From Odoribacter sp. (GTDB lineage: Bacteria > Bacteroidota > Bacteroidia > Bacteroidales > Muribaculaceae): a stretch of DNA of 64,000 nt. A program made the translations under genes and the position numbers. Within the stretch, counting starts at the first letter, position 1. Every line of letters starts with the position of its first letter. Shown in pieces: positions 1 to 8,238 of the stretch. The notes under the pieces are model-generated. The model made no database searches. It was not told the DNA's origin and worked only from the letters and a program-made list of their open reading frames with translations. Location: the NCBI GenBank assembly GCA_023663145.1, contig JAMPHZ010000001.1, forward strand, positions 1 through 64,000. Direction: 5' to 3'.

Positions 1-180
1 GCCGAGTTCTTCAAATTTATTGCCTAATTTTGCACTTGCAGGTAGAATCTGCACAACTAAAAATAAATTATAAGGTATACTTATCTTTTTGAAAGCGTAT
101 TTGAGTCTTATAATCGGTCATATATTTGGTCTTAAGTATATATAAATTAATTACCGGACATCTACTTGAAAAATTATTAT

Positions 181-188
181 TACCTTTG
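181..188 (+). promoter_or_regulatory. Putative -7 element upstream of ECF sigma factor
   Basis: TAccTTTG matches the Bacteroidetes -7 consensus TAnnTTTG. No TTTG lies 19-21 bp upstream, so only half of the promoter is convincing. Transcription would start near 194, downstream of the TTG at 166, which argues for the ATG at 232 as the start of the sigma factor gene. Confidence 0.45.
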
Positions 189-231
189 CCGCTGGTTGCT
201 ACCACTGCCAATCAGCTTTATCAAAAAGTTA

Positions 232-732
232 ATGAATACAGCTCAGTTTGAACGTCATTTCAAGTCTCTGTACCTGCCTTTGGGTATGTATGCGCTGCGT
301 ATTGTCGGTGATACCGCTGAAGCTGAGGATATTGTGGAGGAATCATTTATGAAAGCCTGGCAATTAATCTCCGGAGGCTATGAGATTGATAGTTTCAAGC
401 CATTTATGTATAGGATGGTGAGAAATGAGTGTGTGGATTTTATGCGTCACAAGCATCCGGCCGAAAGTATTGAAGGAATACCCGAGGTATGTGAGGAAAC
501 TGTGGATACATCTGTGCGCGACGCCGCCGTATGGCATGCGATAGATTGTTTGCCTGATAAATGCCGCACGGTGTTTCTCATGAGTAAACGTGATGGTCTG
601 TCAAACGATGAGATCGCTGAAGAACTCGGGATATCTGTAAAAACTGTTAAGAATCAGATGACAAAGGCGTTGTCGCGGTTGCGCGAATCTCTTTCAGATG
701 GCAGAAAACCATTTTTTCTACCATTTTTATAA
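232..732 (+). CDS. ECF RNA polymerase sigma factor (sigma-70 family, FecI-like)
   Basis: A 166-residue extracytoplasmic-function sigma factor that would direct RNA polymerase to a small regulon, probably the genes that follow. Region 2 is seen in the AEAEDIVEESFMKAW and FKPFMYRMVRNECVDFMR stretches. Region 4 is seen in the helix-turn-helix around LSNDEIAEELGISVKTVKNQM. The same frame opens at a TTG at 166, but the ATG at 232 gives the usual ECF start (MNTAQFERHFKSLY) and lies downstream of a -7 element. Downstream come a barrel protein, a FecR-like protein and an STN-containing TonB receptor, so this is probably the cytoplasmic end of a surface-signalling relay. The inducer is unknown. Confidence 0.9.
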   Translation: MNTAQFERHFKSLYLPLGMYALRIVGDTAEAEDIVEESFMKAWQLISGGYEIDSFKPFMYRMVRNECVDFMRHKHPAESIEGIPEVCEETVDTSVRDAAVWHAIDCLPDKCRTVFLMSKRDGLSNDEIAEELGISVKTVKNQMTKALSRLRESLSDGRKPFFLPFL

Positions 733-805
733 TTTTTCAGTAATCAGGATAGGACTTTTAATACAAAGTTGCGTCATATAGGCAGAATTAACAAAAACCA
801 CCTGT

Positions 806-1369
806 ATGCGACACTTATTTGTACTGATTATGTTTTTTATTGCGGTTTCGGGTGCTATCGCGCGTCAACCTGCTTCCGGTTACCGAGGTTTTATTGAATG
901 GGACAATTCCATTACATCTTATGATGAATATTATCCGGGCAACCGGGTCACATATTATTACACAGGAGTGTCTACATCGCATGGTTACCAGATAAACAGT
1001 CATGTTTTTGTAGGTGCAGGGCTTGCAGTCCACTATTGTCCGCACGACGACACTGTCGAGATACCTTTGTTCCTGCATGTGCGCACGGATCAGAAATATG
1101 GCAGTTTCACGCCTTTCGCCGATCTGCGGGGCGGTTATACGCTCACCGACGGTACCGGGTGGGATATTTCGCCCACTGTGGGTTACCGTATCAACTGGGG
1201 GCGCAAGACCGGCCTTGATATCGGTGTAGGCCTTACATTGAAAGGGCGTACTATAGAGTGTTTCACTGCTGATTATGATCCGGTGTCAGGGATGTGGAAT
1301 CTCGGGTATATGGGGCAGAAACAATCGGTAAAGGCAATGTTTACTTTCCGTGTAGGATTTGATTTTTGA
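806..1369 (+). CDS. Small outer-membrane beta-barrel-like protein
   Basis: A 187-residue exported protein. Residues 1-19 form a signal peptide ending near AIA/RQ. The rest alternates short Gly/Tyr/aromatic beta segments and ends in Phe (FRVGFDF), the usual end of an outer-membrane barrel. I do not recognise a specific family; it looks like an eight-stranded OmpA/OmpW-type barrel. It sits 73 bp after the sigma factor and its stop overlaps the leader of the FecR-like gene, so it belongs to the same operon. It may be an accessory to the receptor downstream. Expression and location are inferred from the signal peptide and strand pattern only. Confidence 0.7.
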   Translation: MRHLFVLIMFFIAVSGAIARQPASGYRGFIEWDNSITSYDEYYPGNRVTYYYTGVSTSHGYQINSHVFVGAGLAVHYCPHDDTVEIPLFLHVRTDQKYGSFTPFADLRGGYTLTDGTGWDISPTVGYRINWGRKTGLDIGVGLTLKGRTIECFTADYDPVSGMWNLGYMGQKQSVKAMFTFRVGFDF

Positions 1370-1371
1370 CA

Positions 1372-1812
1372 ATGGAAAATAATATAGACTTCATAGCGCG
1401 CCACTACCGTAAGGGGGCGTTCTCGACTGTCCGGGCATTAAAACGTCTTAATCCTGCCAGGGTAGAGCGTCTGCGCCGTCTGCGTATAGCTGCCTCGGTG
1501 GCTCTGGTGATGGGATTGTCGGCGGTGGCCGCCATAATCTATAATGATTATATTGCAGGAGTTCCGGCTGCACCGGCCTCGGAGATGATGTCGGTATCAA
1601 CGTTGGAGACTGTGAAAGTGATTGATTTTGAGGATGCGTCACTGCATGATGTGGTCAACCGTATCAATGAAGTGTACTCAGTGAGAGTGGTGAACGTGCC
1701 TGCTGATGCTGATGTATACCATCTTTCGTTGCATTTTGAAGGCAATCCGGTAGACCTTGTGGCAGCAATTAATGATATCTTAGGGACTGACATGTCAATA
1801 GCGGAGAAATGA
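1372..1812 (+). CDS. Reduced FecR-like membrane regulator (DUF4974-type C-terminus)
   Basis: A 146-residue protein with a basic N-terminus, one membrane helix at about residues 41-60 and a periplasmic C-terminal domain. That domain (FEDASLHDVVNRINEVYSV, then HLSLHFEGNPVDLVAAINDIL) resembles the DUF4974 domain at the end of Bacteroidetes FecR anti-sigma regulators. Full FecR proteins are about 300-400 residues; the central FecR domain is absent here. The cytoplasmic part (IARHYRKGAFSTVRALKRL) could hold the sigma factor. The start is taken at ATG 1372, three bases past the upstream stop, rather than the TTG at 1366. It overlaps the receptor start by 4 bp, which suggests translational coupling. 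The anti-sigma role is inferred from position and architecture. Confidence 0.65.
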   Translation: MENNIDFIARHYRKGAFSTVRALKRLNPARVERLRRLRIAASVALVMGLSAVAAIIYNDYIAGVPAAPASEMMSVSTLETVKVIDFEDASLHDVVNRINEVYSVRVVNVPADADVYHLSLHFEGNPVDLVAAINDILGTDMSIAEK

Positions 1813-4268
1813 AAAGGGTCATCATCAATATAATACTTATAAGTTTTTTAGCACTCAACTGCATTGCCCGCAATGTTACGGTTAATGCCGATCAGGAGCC
1901 GGCTGCTGTAGTTTTCCGCGCTATTGTGGAACAGACGGGTAAGAACTTTGTGTATTCATCTGATATTCTTGAAGGGCTTAAAGTCACAGTCCATGCTGAA
2001 CGGAAACCACTCAAGAATGTATTACGAGACATGTTCAAGGATACCGATATTGAATTTAAGATAAAAGGAAACAATATAATATTAAGGCGCGGTAATATCA
2101 GGAGACTGGAGAATCCGGCACGAATCCCACATACACAGCCTGAGGTGACGTATATAGCATCGTTACCCGAGGTTACGATGCTTGATGAAGTGGTTGTGGT
2201 GTCGCGTCTTGAAGCGCCCGCGGTGGAGGCTGTCGAAATCGGTGCCACTAAGGTCACGGCGCAACAGGTGCGGGACACTCCCTCGTTGTTTGGAGAACCT
2301 GATGTTATAAAATCATTGCAGAAGCAGCCAGGAGTGGCGCAAGGGGATGAAGGCATGGCCGGGATGTATGTCCACGGTGGTAATGCTGATGAAAATCTGT
2401 ATATGCTTGATAATGTTCCGTTATATCATATAAATCATTTTGCTGGCTTGTTCTCGGCGTTCAACAGTGACATTATCAGGTATATTGATTTTTTTAAATC
2501 GTCGTTTCCGGCAAAGTACGACGGTCGTTTGTCATCGTTCATGGACGTAAGGTCGCGTAACGGCGATACTATGGGATACCATGGTTCTGCGCGTCTCGGT
2601 CTGACATCCGGAGCATTCAACATATCAGGGCCGGTAGGTTCGCGTACCACTTGGCTGGCGGCTATAAGACGTTCCTGGTATGATGTCCTTACTATCCCGG
2701 TGCTGGCTCTTGCCAATTCAGGGCAAGACGAGAAGGTGCGGTTCCATTATTATTTTATGGATTTGAATGCCAAGGTCACGCATCGCTTCAATGACAATAT
2801 GTCGGGCTTTGCCAGCGTATATTTTGGCGATGATATGCTTAAGACCGGTTCAAAAGACAGTGATCCCGGCAGCAGTGACTTTTCAGGATGGACTGAAGAC
2901 GATAAGTATGATTTCCATTGGGGTAACCTTGTGGTGCAGACAGGCCTCAATTGCCGTTTCTCATCGAAAATATCGGCTGAATTTACCGCAGCTTACACAC
3001 GCTTTTTTTCATCTATGAAGCATCATGACACCAATACATCTTTTTCCAACGGCACATCTTTGTCAGTATCACAGGAAATCTCAAGGACCAACAATAACAT
3101 AAACGATTGGATCTTCCGCGGCGACTTTGATTGGCAACCTTTCTCTGACTCGCGCGTGAGATTCGGCGCCGGCTATATCAGACATGCGTTTTTGCCGGCA
3201 CGCACCTCACACAGCTACATTTATAACGATACCCGTATTGACACGCGTGATTCAACATTTAGCTATGGAGCTGATGAGGTAAACGCATATGTTGAGAATG
3301 ATTGGCGCATCAGTGGTAAGGTGCGTGCCAATGTTGGAATCCATGCGTCGTTGTTCTCCATTGACTCTCACATTAAGCATGGATTGTCTCCGCGAATTTC
3401 AATAAATTGGCTTCTGGCAGAGGATTGGTCGATAAAGGGGGCTTATAGCCGTACGGTGCAATATGTGCACAAATTGGAGCAAAGCTATCTGTCAATGCCT
3501 ATTGACCAATGGTTGCCTGTGACCGGATCGTTCAAACCCCAGTCAGCTGATAAGGTCGCGGCCGGATTATATTGGCAGACCGCTTCAAGTATGGTTGCAG
3601 TGTCAGTGGAGGGATATTGGAAATGGATGCACAATCTTATTGACTACGGTGATGAATATTACTTGAAACCGCCTCTCGAGATGTGGGACAGCAGGCTTGT
3701 TACCGGTAGAGGTACTGCAAAGGGTGTTGATGTGAAGATTGAGAAAAAATATGGTAAGGTGACCGGTTATCTGACATATTCGCTTGCCTGGTCTGACCGT
3801 ACTTTTGCCGGTAAAAACGGCGGCCGCACTTTCCCCGCGCGTTTTGATAACCGTCATACAATAAATTTAGTTGTGAATTGGAAAATAAACGATAAGATTC
3901 AGCTTAACGCAGCATGGACAGGCCACTCAGGCAACCGTTTCACATTCATGCCTCAGGTGTGGGATGACCCCGGTTTCCACACCATATACGCAGGCTCTGT
4001 GACTCCGTTGCGTACATCTGTCAACAACTATCAACTTCCGTTTTATCACCGTCTTGATCTTTCGTGTACAGTAACCAATAGTCGCGGATACTGGTCCTTC
4101 GGATTATATAACGCATATAATCATCTCAACACAGTAGCTATAAGGCGCGCTCACAAGGAGGTGATTGTACCTACACCTGACGGTGTGGCCATTGAGTCGA
4201 AGCCGGTTTTTCAGAAGGTCAGATTTTTGCCTTTAATTCCATCAATATCATATACATGGCTTTTTTAA
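1809..4268 (+). CDS. TonB-dependent outer-membrane receptor with N-terminal STN signalling domain
   Basis: An 819-residue transducer-type TonB receptor. Residues 1-21 are a signal peptide. Residues 22-95 form an STN (secretin/TonB short N-terminal) domain, as in FecA-like receptors that pass a ligand signal to a FecR protein. A TonB-box-like MLDEVVVVSR follows near residue 125, then a plug domain (about 145-260; IKSLQKQPGV, MYVHGGNADENLYMLDNVP) and a barrel ending in SISYTWLF. The carboxypeptidase-like domain common in Bacteroidetes receptors is not seen between STN and plug. It is coupled to the FecR-like gene before it (4-bp overlap) and to a DUF4249 lipoprotein after it (13-bp overlap). 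The substrate cannot be read from the sequence. Confidence 0.9.
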   Translation: MKRVIINIILISFLALNCIARNVTVNADQEPAAVVFRAIVEQTGKNFVYSSDILEGLKVTVHAERKPLKNVLRDMFKDTDIEFKIKGNNIILRRGNIRRLENPARIPHTQPEVTYIASLPEVTMLDEVVVVSRLEAPAVEAVEIGATKVTAQQVRDTPSLFGEPDVIKSLQKQPGVAQGDEGMAGMYVHGGNADENLYMLDNVPLYHINHFAGLFSAFNSDIIRYIDFFKSSFPAKYDGRLSSFMDVRSRNGDTMGYHGSARLGLTSGAFNISGPVGSRTTWLAAIRRSWYDVLTIPVLALANSGQDEKVRFHYYFMDLNAKVTHRFNDNMSGFASVYFGDDMLKTGSKDSDPGSSDFSGWTEDDKYDFHWGNLVVQTGLNCRFSSKISAEFTAAYTRFFSSMKHHDTNTSFSNGTSLSVSQEISRTNNNINDWIFRGDFDWQPFSDSRVRFGAGYIRHAFLPARTSHSYIYNDTRIDTRDSTFSYGADEVNAYVENDWRISGKVRANVGIHASLFSIDSHIKHGLSPRISINWLLAEDWSIKGAYSRTVQYVHKLEQSYLSMPIDQWLPVTGSFKPQSADKVAAGLYWQTASSMVAVSVEGYWKWMHNLIDYGDEYYLKPPLEMWDSRLVTGRGTAKGVDVKIEKKYGKVTGYLTYSLAWSDRTFAGKNGGRTFPARFDNRHTINLVVNWKINDKIQLNAAWTGHSGNRFTFMPQVWDDPGFHTIYAGSVTPLRTSVNNYQLPFYHRLDLSCTVTNSRGYWSFGLYNAYNHLNTVAIRRAHKEVIVPTPDGVAIESKPVFQKVRFLPLIPSISYTWLF

Positions 4269-5269
4269 ATAGATTCTTACCTATATTGTCTCTCTTGTCT
4301 CTGACAGGTTGCTATCAGGATTTCACTCCTGAGATAGATACCCGGGAGGTGCTTTGCATCAACGCTTTGGTCACTGCCGGTGCCCCGTTGAATGTCAAGA
4401 TAAGTCATACACGGGTTTTTACAGACGAAACAGATACTGATGTGCATGATGCGAATATCATGATATATGTCAATGGTGTTCCCGCTATAGACGGGTACAT
4501 CCCTGCCGAGGGTGACCATGTGCGCATAGTGGCTGAAAGTGCGGTATATGGTCGCGCAGAGGCCGAGGTAGATGTGCCAATTGGTGTGTCTCCGGCGTCG
4601 GTGGAATGGCATGCGGCCGCAACTGGCGTGACACAATCTGATGTTGAAGGTTGGGATTTCGTTGCAAGTGTTATATTTGATCTCAGTCTCGCCATGACGA
4701 TAAATGACCCAGCCGATGTGGCGAACTATTATAACATATCATGGTCAGGTGAATGGCCCTCGATTAATGACGGATATTATGACGAGTGGGGTGATCCGCT
4801 TGAATCGGTCGATTTCACTATGGGTGAACTCCGGTATAAGTCAGAGCCGTTGTTTTCTGAAAATATTGGTTTGCTTGAGAGCGTTACCGGTGCTGATGCC
4901 GAGGGTTTCACATTCTTCACAGACCGGCAGTTCCCCGGTAAGTCATATACATTGCATCTCAATTATGACAATATGCGTTATTCTGTGCGAATGATCAATT
5001 ATGATGAATCGGTTCTTGACTGCAAGTTCACGGTAACCCTGTATACAGTATCAGCATCGTTCTACAATTGGGCCAACTATTTCTGGCAACTTGACTGGGG
5101 TTTGATAGGCGACCTTGGGAACATCGGGCTTGGAGAACCCGTAGCCGGGTACAGTAATGTATCTACAGGAGCCGGTGTGGTGGCTGCCCGGGCGGAGCAC
5201 TCGTTCACTGTCAACTTGAGCGATTTTCTAAAACAAACTTTTAAAGATAGTAGTAATAGAGAATTATGA
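4256..5269 (+). CDS. DUF4249 family lipoprotein
   Basis: A 337-residue lipoprotein. The signal peptide ends in a lipobox (SLTGC, Cys19). The next segment (REVLCINALVTAGAPLNVKISHTRVF) is the typical opening of DUF4249 proteins, which in Bacteroidetes are encoded directly after TonB receptors and are thought to sit at the cell surface as partner lipoproteins, functionally like SusD but unrelated in sequence. The gene starts inside the end of the receptor gene and overlaps the next gene by 4 bp (ATGA). It probably helps capture the receptor's ligand; this is inferred from family context. Confidence 0.85.
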   Translation: MAFLNRFLPILSLLSLTGCYQDFTPEIDTREVLCINALVTAGAPLNVKISHTRVFTDETDTDVHDANIMIYVNGVPAIDGYIPAEGDHVRIVAESAVYGRAEAEVDVPIGVSPASVEWHAAATGVTQSDVEGWDFVASVIFDLSLAMTINDPADVANYYNISWSGEWPSINDGYYDEWGDPLESVDFTMGELRYKSEPLFSENIGLLESVTGADAEGFTFFTDRQFPGKSYTLHLNYDNMRYSVRMINYDESVLDCKFTVTLYTVSASFYNWANYFWQLDWGLIGDLGNIGLGEPVAGYSNVSTGAGVVAARAEHSFTVNLSDFLKQTFKDSSNREL

Positions 5270-5679
5270 AAAGAATGATTGATCGCATTGCTGCGTTGTC
5301 TGCATCGATGATGTTGCTTGGTTGCAGTGATGATACCCCCCGCATTGAGTGGGACTGCAGATTTACCCCGGAGGATAATTTTGAGGTATTCATATCCCCT
5401 GAATTTCATCCTTCGGTAATGATAGGCGCGGGGAAACAAGAGGGATCCGTCACGCTCACATCTGTTAATTATGGTGAAATACGCATTGTTGACAATGATG
5501 ATTATCACCTGTTGCAGGCGAGTGATCTGTCGGTGGAACAAACTGCAGCAAACGAGTTGACGATTACATTTCCGGCCACGGATGATGACCAATATGAATC
5601 TTTTTTTATGACTGTGGCCGGAGTCAGCAGCTCAGGACATGTATTGTCAACGGTCGGAATAACACGTGACAAAAGATAG
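5266..5679 (+). CDS. Small hypothetical lipoprotein
   Basis: A 137-residue protein with a clear lipoprotein signal (MMLLGCSDD, Cys20). The mature part is acidic and beta-rich, without a family I recognise. It is the last gene of the sigma factor/receptor operon, overlapping the DUF4249 gene by 4 bp. Position suggests an accessory surface or periplasmic lipoprotein for the same uptake system. No terminator of strong form is visible after it. Confidence 0.7.
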   Translation: MKRMIDRIAALSASMMLLGCSDDTPRIEWDCRFTPEDNFEVFISPEFHPSVMIGAGKQEGSVTLTSVNYGEIRIVDNDDYHLLQASDLSVEQTAANELTITFPATDDDQYESFFMTVAGVSSSGHVLSTVGITRDKR

Positions 5680-5754
5680 GTTGCTGAAAGGTATGGTTTT
5701 GTCAATAACCGGTTAAATATTGTAAAACAATGCGTGTTAATGGTGGTTTTTTGC

Positions 5755-5762
5755 TATCTTTG
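5755..5762 (+). promoter_or_regulatory. Putative -7 element of NhaC gene
   Basis: TAtcTTTG followed by CA matches the Bacteroidetes -7 box. The expected -33 TTTG is not seen at 20 bp. Transcription would start near 5768, giving a 40-base leader before the TTG start at 5808. Confidence 0.5.
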
Positions 5763-5807
5763 CACGCATTTTTAAAATCATAATTCTGTTTCTTTAATTC
5801 CAATAGA

Positions 5808-7265
5808 TTGACAAAACAAGTTTTTAGTTTGCCTAAACGCCCGAATGTGCCGCCTTTATGGATCTCGGCATTGCCGGTGGCGGTATTGCTGCTGTCGTTT
5901 ATTCTCATTATAATATTCCTTGGACCTGACGCGATAAGTGATTATTCGCAAGTAGCGTTGTTAGGTTCCGCCGCTGTGGCTTTTTGCCTTTCCATGGCTT
6001 GCCGTTCATTATCAAGGCGGTCATTGGTCGTGGGGCTTCGGCGATCGGCTACCCAGATCCTGCCGGCGGTGCCCATGCTTGTGTGTATAGCTGCACTTGC
6101 CACTACATGGATGATATCGGGTGTTGTGCCAACTCTCATTGATTATGGACTGCAATGGCTTAATCCTAAGTGGTTTCTTGTGACTACATGTGTGGTATGT
6201 GCTGTTGTTTCAGTCCTTACAGGCAGTTCATGGTCTACCATAGCCACTATCGGTATAGCGTTCATGGGTATAGGTGGAGTGATGGGATATAGTGAGGGAT
6301 GGATCGCAGGTGCGGTTATCTCGGGTGCATATTTTGGCGACAAAATCTCACCGTTGAGCGATACCACAGTTGTAGCATCCTCGACTTGCGGGGTTGACCT
6401 TTTCAGCCATATCCGCTATATGATGTATACAACAGTGCCAGCTATGGCTGTCACGTTGCTTGTTTTTGGTCTGAAAGGATTGCTGTCATCGGTTACACCT
6501 GTCAACGAGGAAGTTGAAATGATAAACGGACTGATGGCGACATTCAATGTCTCGCCATGGACTCTTGTAATTCCTTGTGTTACGATTATATTGATCGTGT
6601 TGCGGGTAAATACATTGGTTGTGCTTGCTACAAGCGCGCTTATGGGCGCCCTGGGCGTGTTTGTATTTCAGGGCGACACTTCCTGGACAGTAGGGCAGAT
6701 TGCAGCTGCGGCATGGGGTGGTTTTACAAATACCAGCGGTATAGCATCTGTTGACCGGCTTACATCGACCGGCGGTATTTTGGGTATGCTACCCGTGATT
6801 TATCTTGTTCTCAGCGCTTTGTGTTTTGGATGGATGTTGATCTCAACAGGAATGCTGCAGCGGGTTGCTGATGCTATAACGGGGCGTTTGCGCCGTCGCC
6901 CTTCAATTGTGGCATCGACTCTTGGTGCCGGTATCGTACTGAATTCGTGTACGGCTGACCAATACCTGTCACTGATTATTTCCGGAAATATGTTCCGCTC
7001 GGTATACCGCCGTTCCGGCATGAGCGACCGCATGCTCAGCCGCACTATTGAGGACGGTGTTTCCGTTACCTCGCCGCTGATCCCTTGGAGTTCGTGTGGT
7101 GTCACGCAGGCTACGGTTCTTGGTGTGTCTACTCTGACTTATCTGCCTTATTGTGTTTTCAATTATCTTACCCCCGTGATGTCAATGGTTGTAATAACTC
7201 TTGGCTTCAGGATAAGGGCTGCCGTGGGCCGAGCCTACGGAGTGGTCAGAACGAGGCCCGCGTGA
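5808..7265 (+). CDS. nhaC: Na+/H+ antiporter, NhaC family
   Basis: A 485-residue inner-membrane protein with about 11-12 hydrophobic segments. It carries the two best known NhaC signatures: GAYFGDKISPLSDTTVVASS near residues 170-190, and SPLIPWSSCGVTQATVLG near residue 425. It would exchange sodium (or another cation) for protons and help pH and salt balance. No ATG exists near the start: an in-frame stop lies at 5781 and the only plausible initiator is the TTG at 5808, since the first internal ATG would remove the first membrane helices. The 3' end overlaps the convergent PAP2 gene by 20 bp. Family is clear; exact substrate is not. Confidence 0.85.
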   Translation: MTKQVFSLPKRPNVPPLWISALPVAVLLLSFILIIIFLGPDAISDYSQVALLGSAAVAFCLSMACRSLSRRSLVVGLRRSATQILPAVPMLVCIAALATTWMISGVVPTLIDYGLQWLNPKWFLVTTCVVCAVVSVLTGSSWSTIATIGIAFMGIGGVMGYSEGWIAGAVISGAYFGDKISPLSDTTVVASSTCGVDLFSHIRYMMYTTVPAMAVTLLVFGLKGLLSSVTPVNEEVEMINGLMATFNVSPWTLVIPCVTIILIVLRVNTLVVLATSALMGALGVFVFQGDTSWTVGQIAAAAWGGFTNTSGIASVDRLTSTGGILGMLPVIYLVLSALCFGWMLISTGMLQRVADAITGRLRRRPSIVASTLGAGIVLNSCTADQYLSLIISGNMFRSVYRRSGMSDRMLSRTIEDGVSVTSPLIPWSSCGVTQATVLGVSTLTYLPYCVFNYLTPVMSMVVITLGFRIRAAVGRAYGVVRTRPA

Positions 7266-8193
7266 AAGCGCCAAAGGTAATTGAAGATACGGATTTGTTG
7301 AGAGTCCACAAAGAATAGCCGATCTCGGCGCCCAAAGAGAGTGAGGGGGTGAGCGTGCAACTTGCCCCTATATTTATGTCGGTTGTGAATGAAATGTGAG
7401 GCTTTCTGAGATCACCGCCATGGAAGTTGGCTATGAACCCTGGGAGTGCCCGTGCCTCGATACTGAATCGGCGCGAAGGAAGAGGTATATAAAAAACGGC
7501 TCCGGCAGATACACCTCCGCCATCAATGTGCGTCATGTAAGAGTTCTGATGATATACAGGCATGGAACGCATGTTCACGGCAGCCGTAATACCCCAATGG
7601 TCTGACAGCGGTAGTGCGGCACGCACTGAAGTGTTTATTGCCATGCGGGCCGATGTTGCCGTCGTGGCTCCGTTGAGCGGGAACATTGCAGTGGTGGTCA
7701 CATCAAATGACGGCAGGAAGTCAGCCGTAGCATCAGGTAGCGTTTCGCGTTCACCCGGATATATGAGGTCTCCTAAAAAGTAGCCTATTTCAGTCGATAT
7801 AAGCCCGGTAACCAAACCTCCGAATGTGTCTTTAGGATAGTGGGCATTGCAAAGTGATCGCTGTATCATCATGGCGTCGGTCACGGCATGTGCACTTATG
7901 ACCCACCATGCCGACTTGCGGTATAGTTCATGCCCGACTATGGAGGCAACAGTCGATGTCCATGATACATGTCGTGATGGCCAGGAGTCATTGTCGGAAC
8001 GATCGGGGCGTATTTCGTGGATTGTTGACTTTAACACTTCTGTAAGTGCTGCATTGATCACGAGTGATGAACCAATACGCACTGCGTAAGGTGCGACGCG
8101 GCGCGAGAAGTCGGCGGTATCGCCCCGCTCGATTCCCTGCATGGAAACCGGGAAAAGCAAAAGCGCCAAGGGTAGAAATTTAGGTACACGCAT
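7246..8193 (-). CDS. PAP2-family phosphatase with C-terminal beta-barrel-like domain
   Basis: A 315-residue exported protein. Residues 1-20 look like a signal peptide. The three PAP2 motifs are present: K55-x6-R62-P63, P72-S-R-H75 (usual PSGH with Gly replaced by Arg) and R112-x5-H118-x3-D122. Histidines 75 and 118 would be the catalytic pair. Residues about 185-315 switch to alternating aromatic/Gly beta strands ending in Phe (TFGAFTRASF), as in outer-membrane barrels. PAP2 enzymes dephosphorylate lipid phosphates such as undecaprenyl pyrophosphate, phosphatidic acid or lipid A. It is the last gene of the tamB/nucleotidase/GH3 series. The barrel reading is inferred from the strand pattern. 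Confidence 0.8.
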   Translation of the reverse strand: MRVPKFLPLALLLFPVSMQGIERGDTADFSRRVAPYAVRIGSSLVINAALTEVLKSTIHEIRPDRSDNDSWPSRHVSWTSTVASIVGHELYRKSAWWVISAHAVTDAMMIQRSLCNAHYPKDTFGGLVTGLISTEIGYFLGDLIYPGERETLPDATADFLPSFDVTTTAMFPLNGATTATSARMAINTSVRAALPLSDHWGITAAVNMRSMPVYHQNSYMTHIDGGGVSAGAVFYIPLPSRRFSIEARALPGFIANFHGGDLRKPHISFTTDINIGASCTLTPSLSLGAEIGYSLWTLNKSVSSITFGAFTRASF

Positions 8194-8238
8194 GTTTGGA
8201 AACCTTATCGAATAGTTCTGCTTTAGCAGAATATTATG

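Noticed and set aside
1-118. Open minus-strand frame running off the left edge (ending ILPASAKLGNKFEELG inside the window)
   Set aside because: About 38 codons after a stop, no ATG and no recognised domain. It may be the start of a gene to the left, but this cannot be supported.
166-231. TTG start giving a 188-residue sigma factor
   Set aside because: The extra 22 residues do not fit ECF sigma factors, and the TTG lies upstream of the predicted transcript start.
5077-5592. 171-codon minus-strand frame
   Set aside because: Antisense to two coupled lipoprotein genes; no domain or signal.
5707-5714. AACCGGTT palindrome as an operator
   Set aside because: A single 8-bp palindrome is expected by chance in a window this size, and no second copy was noticed nearby.
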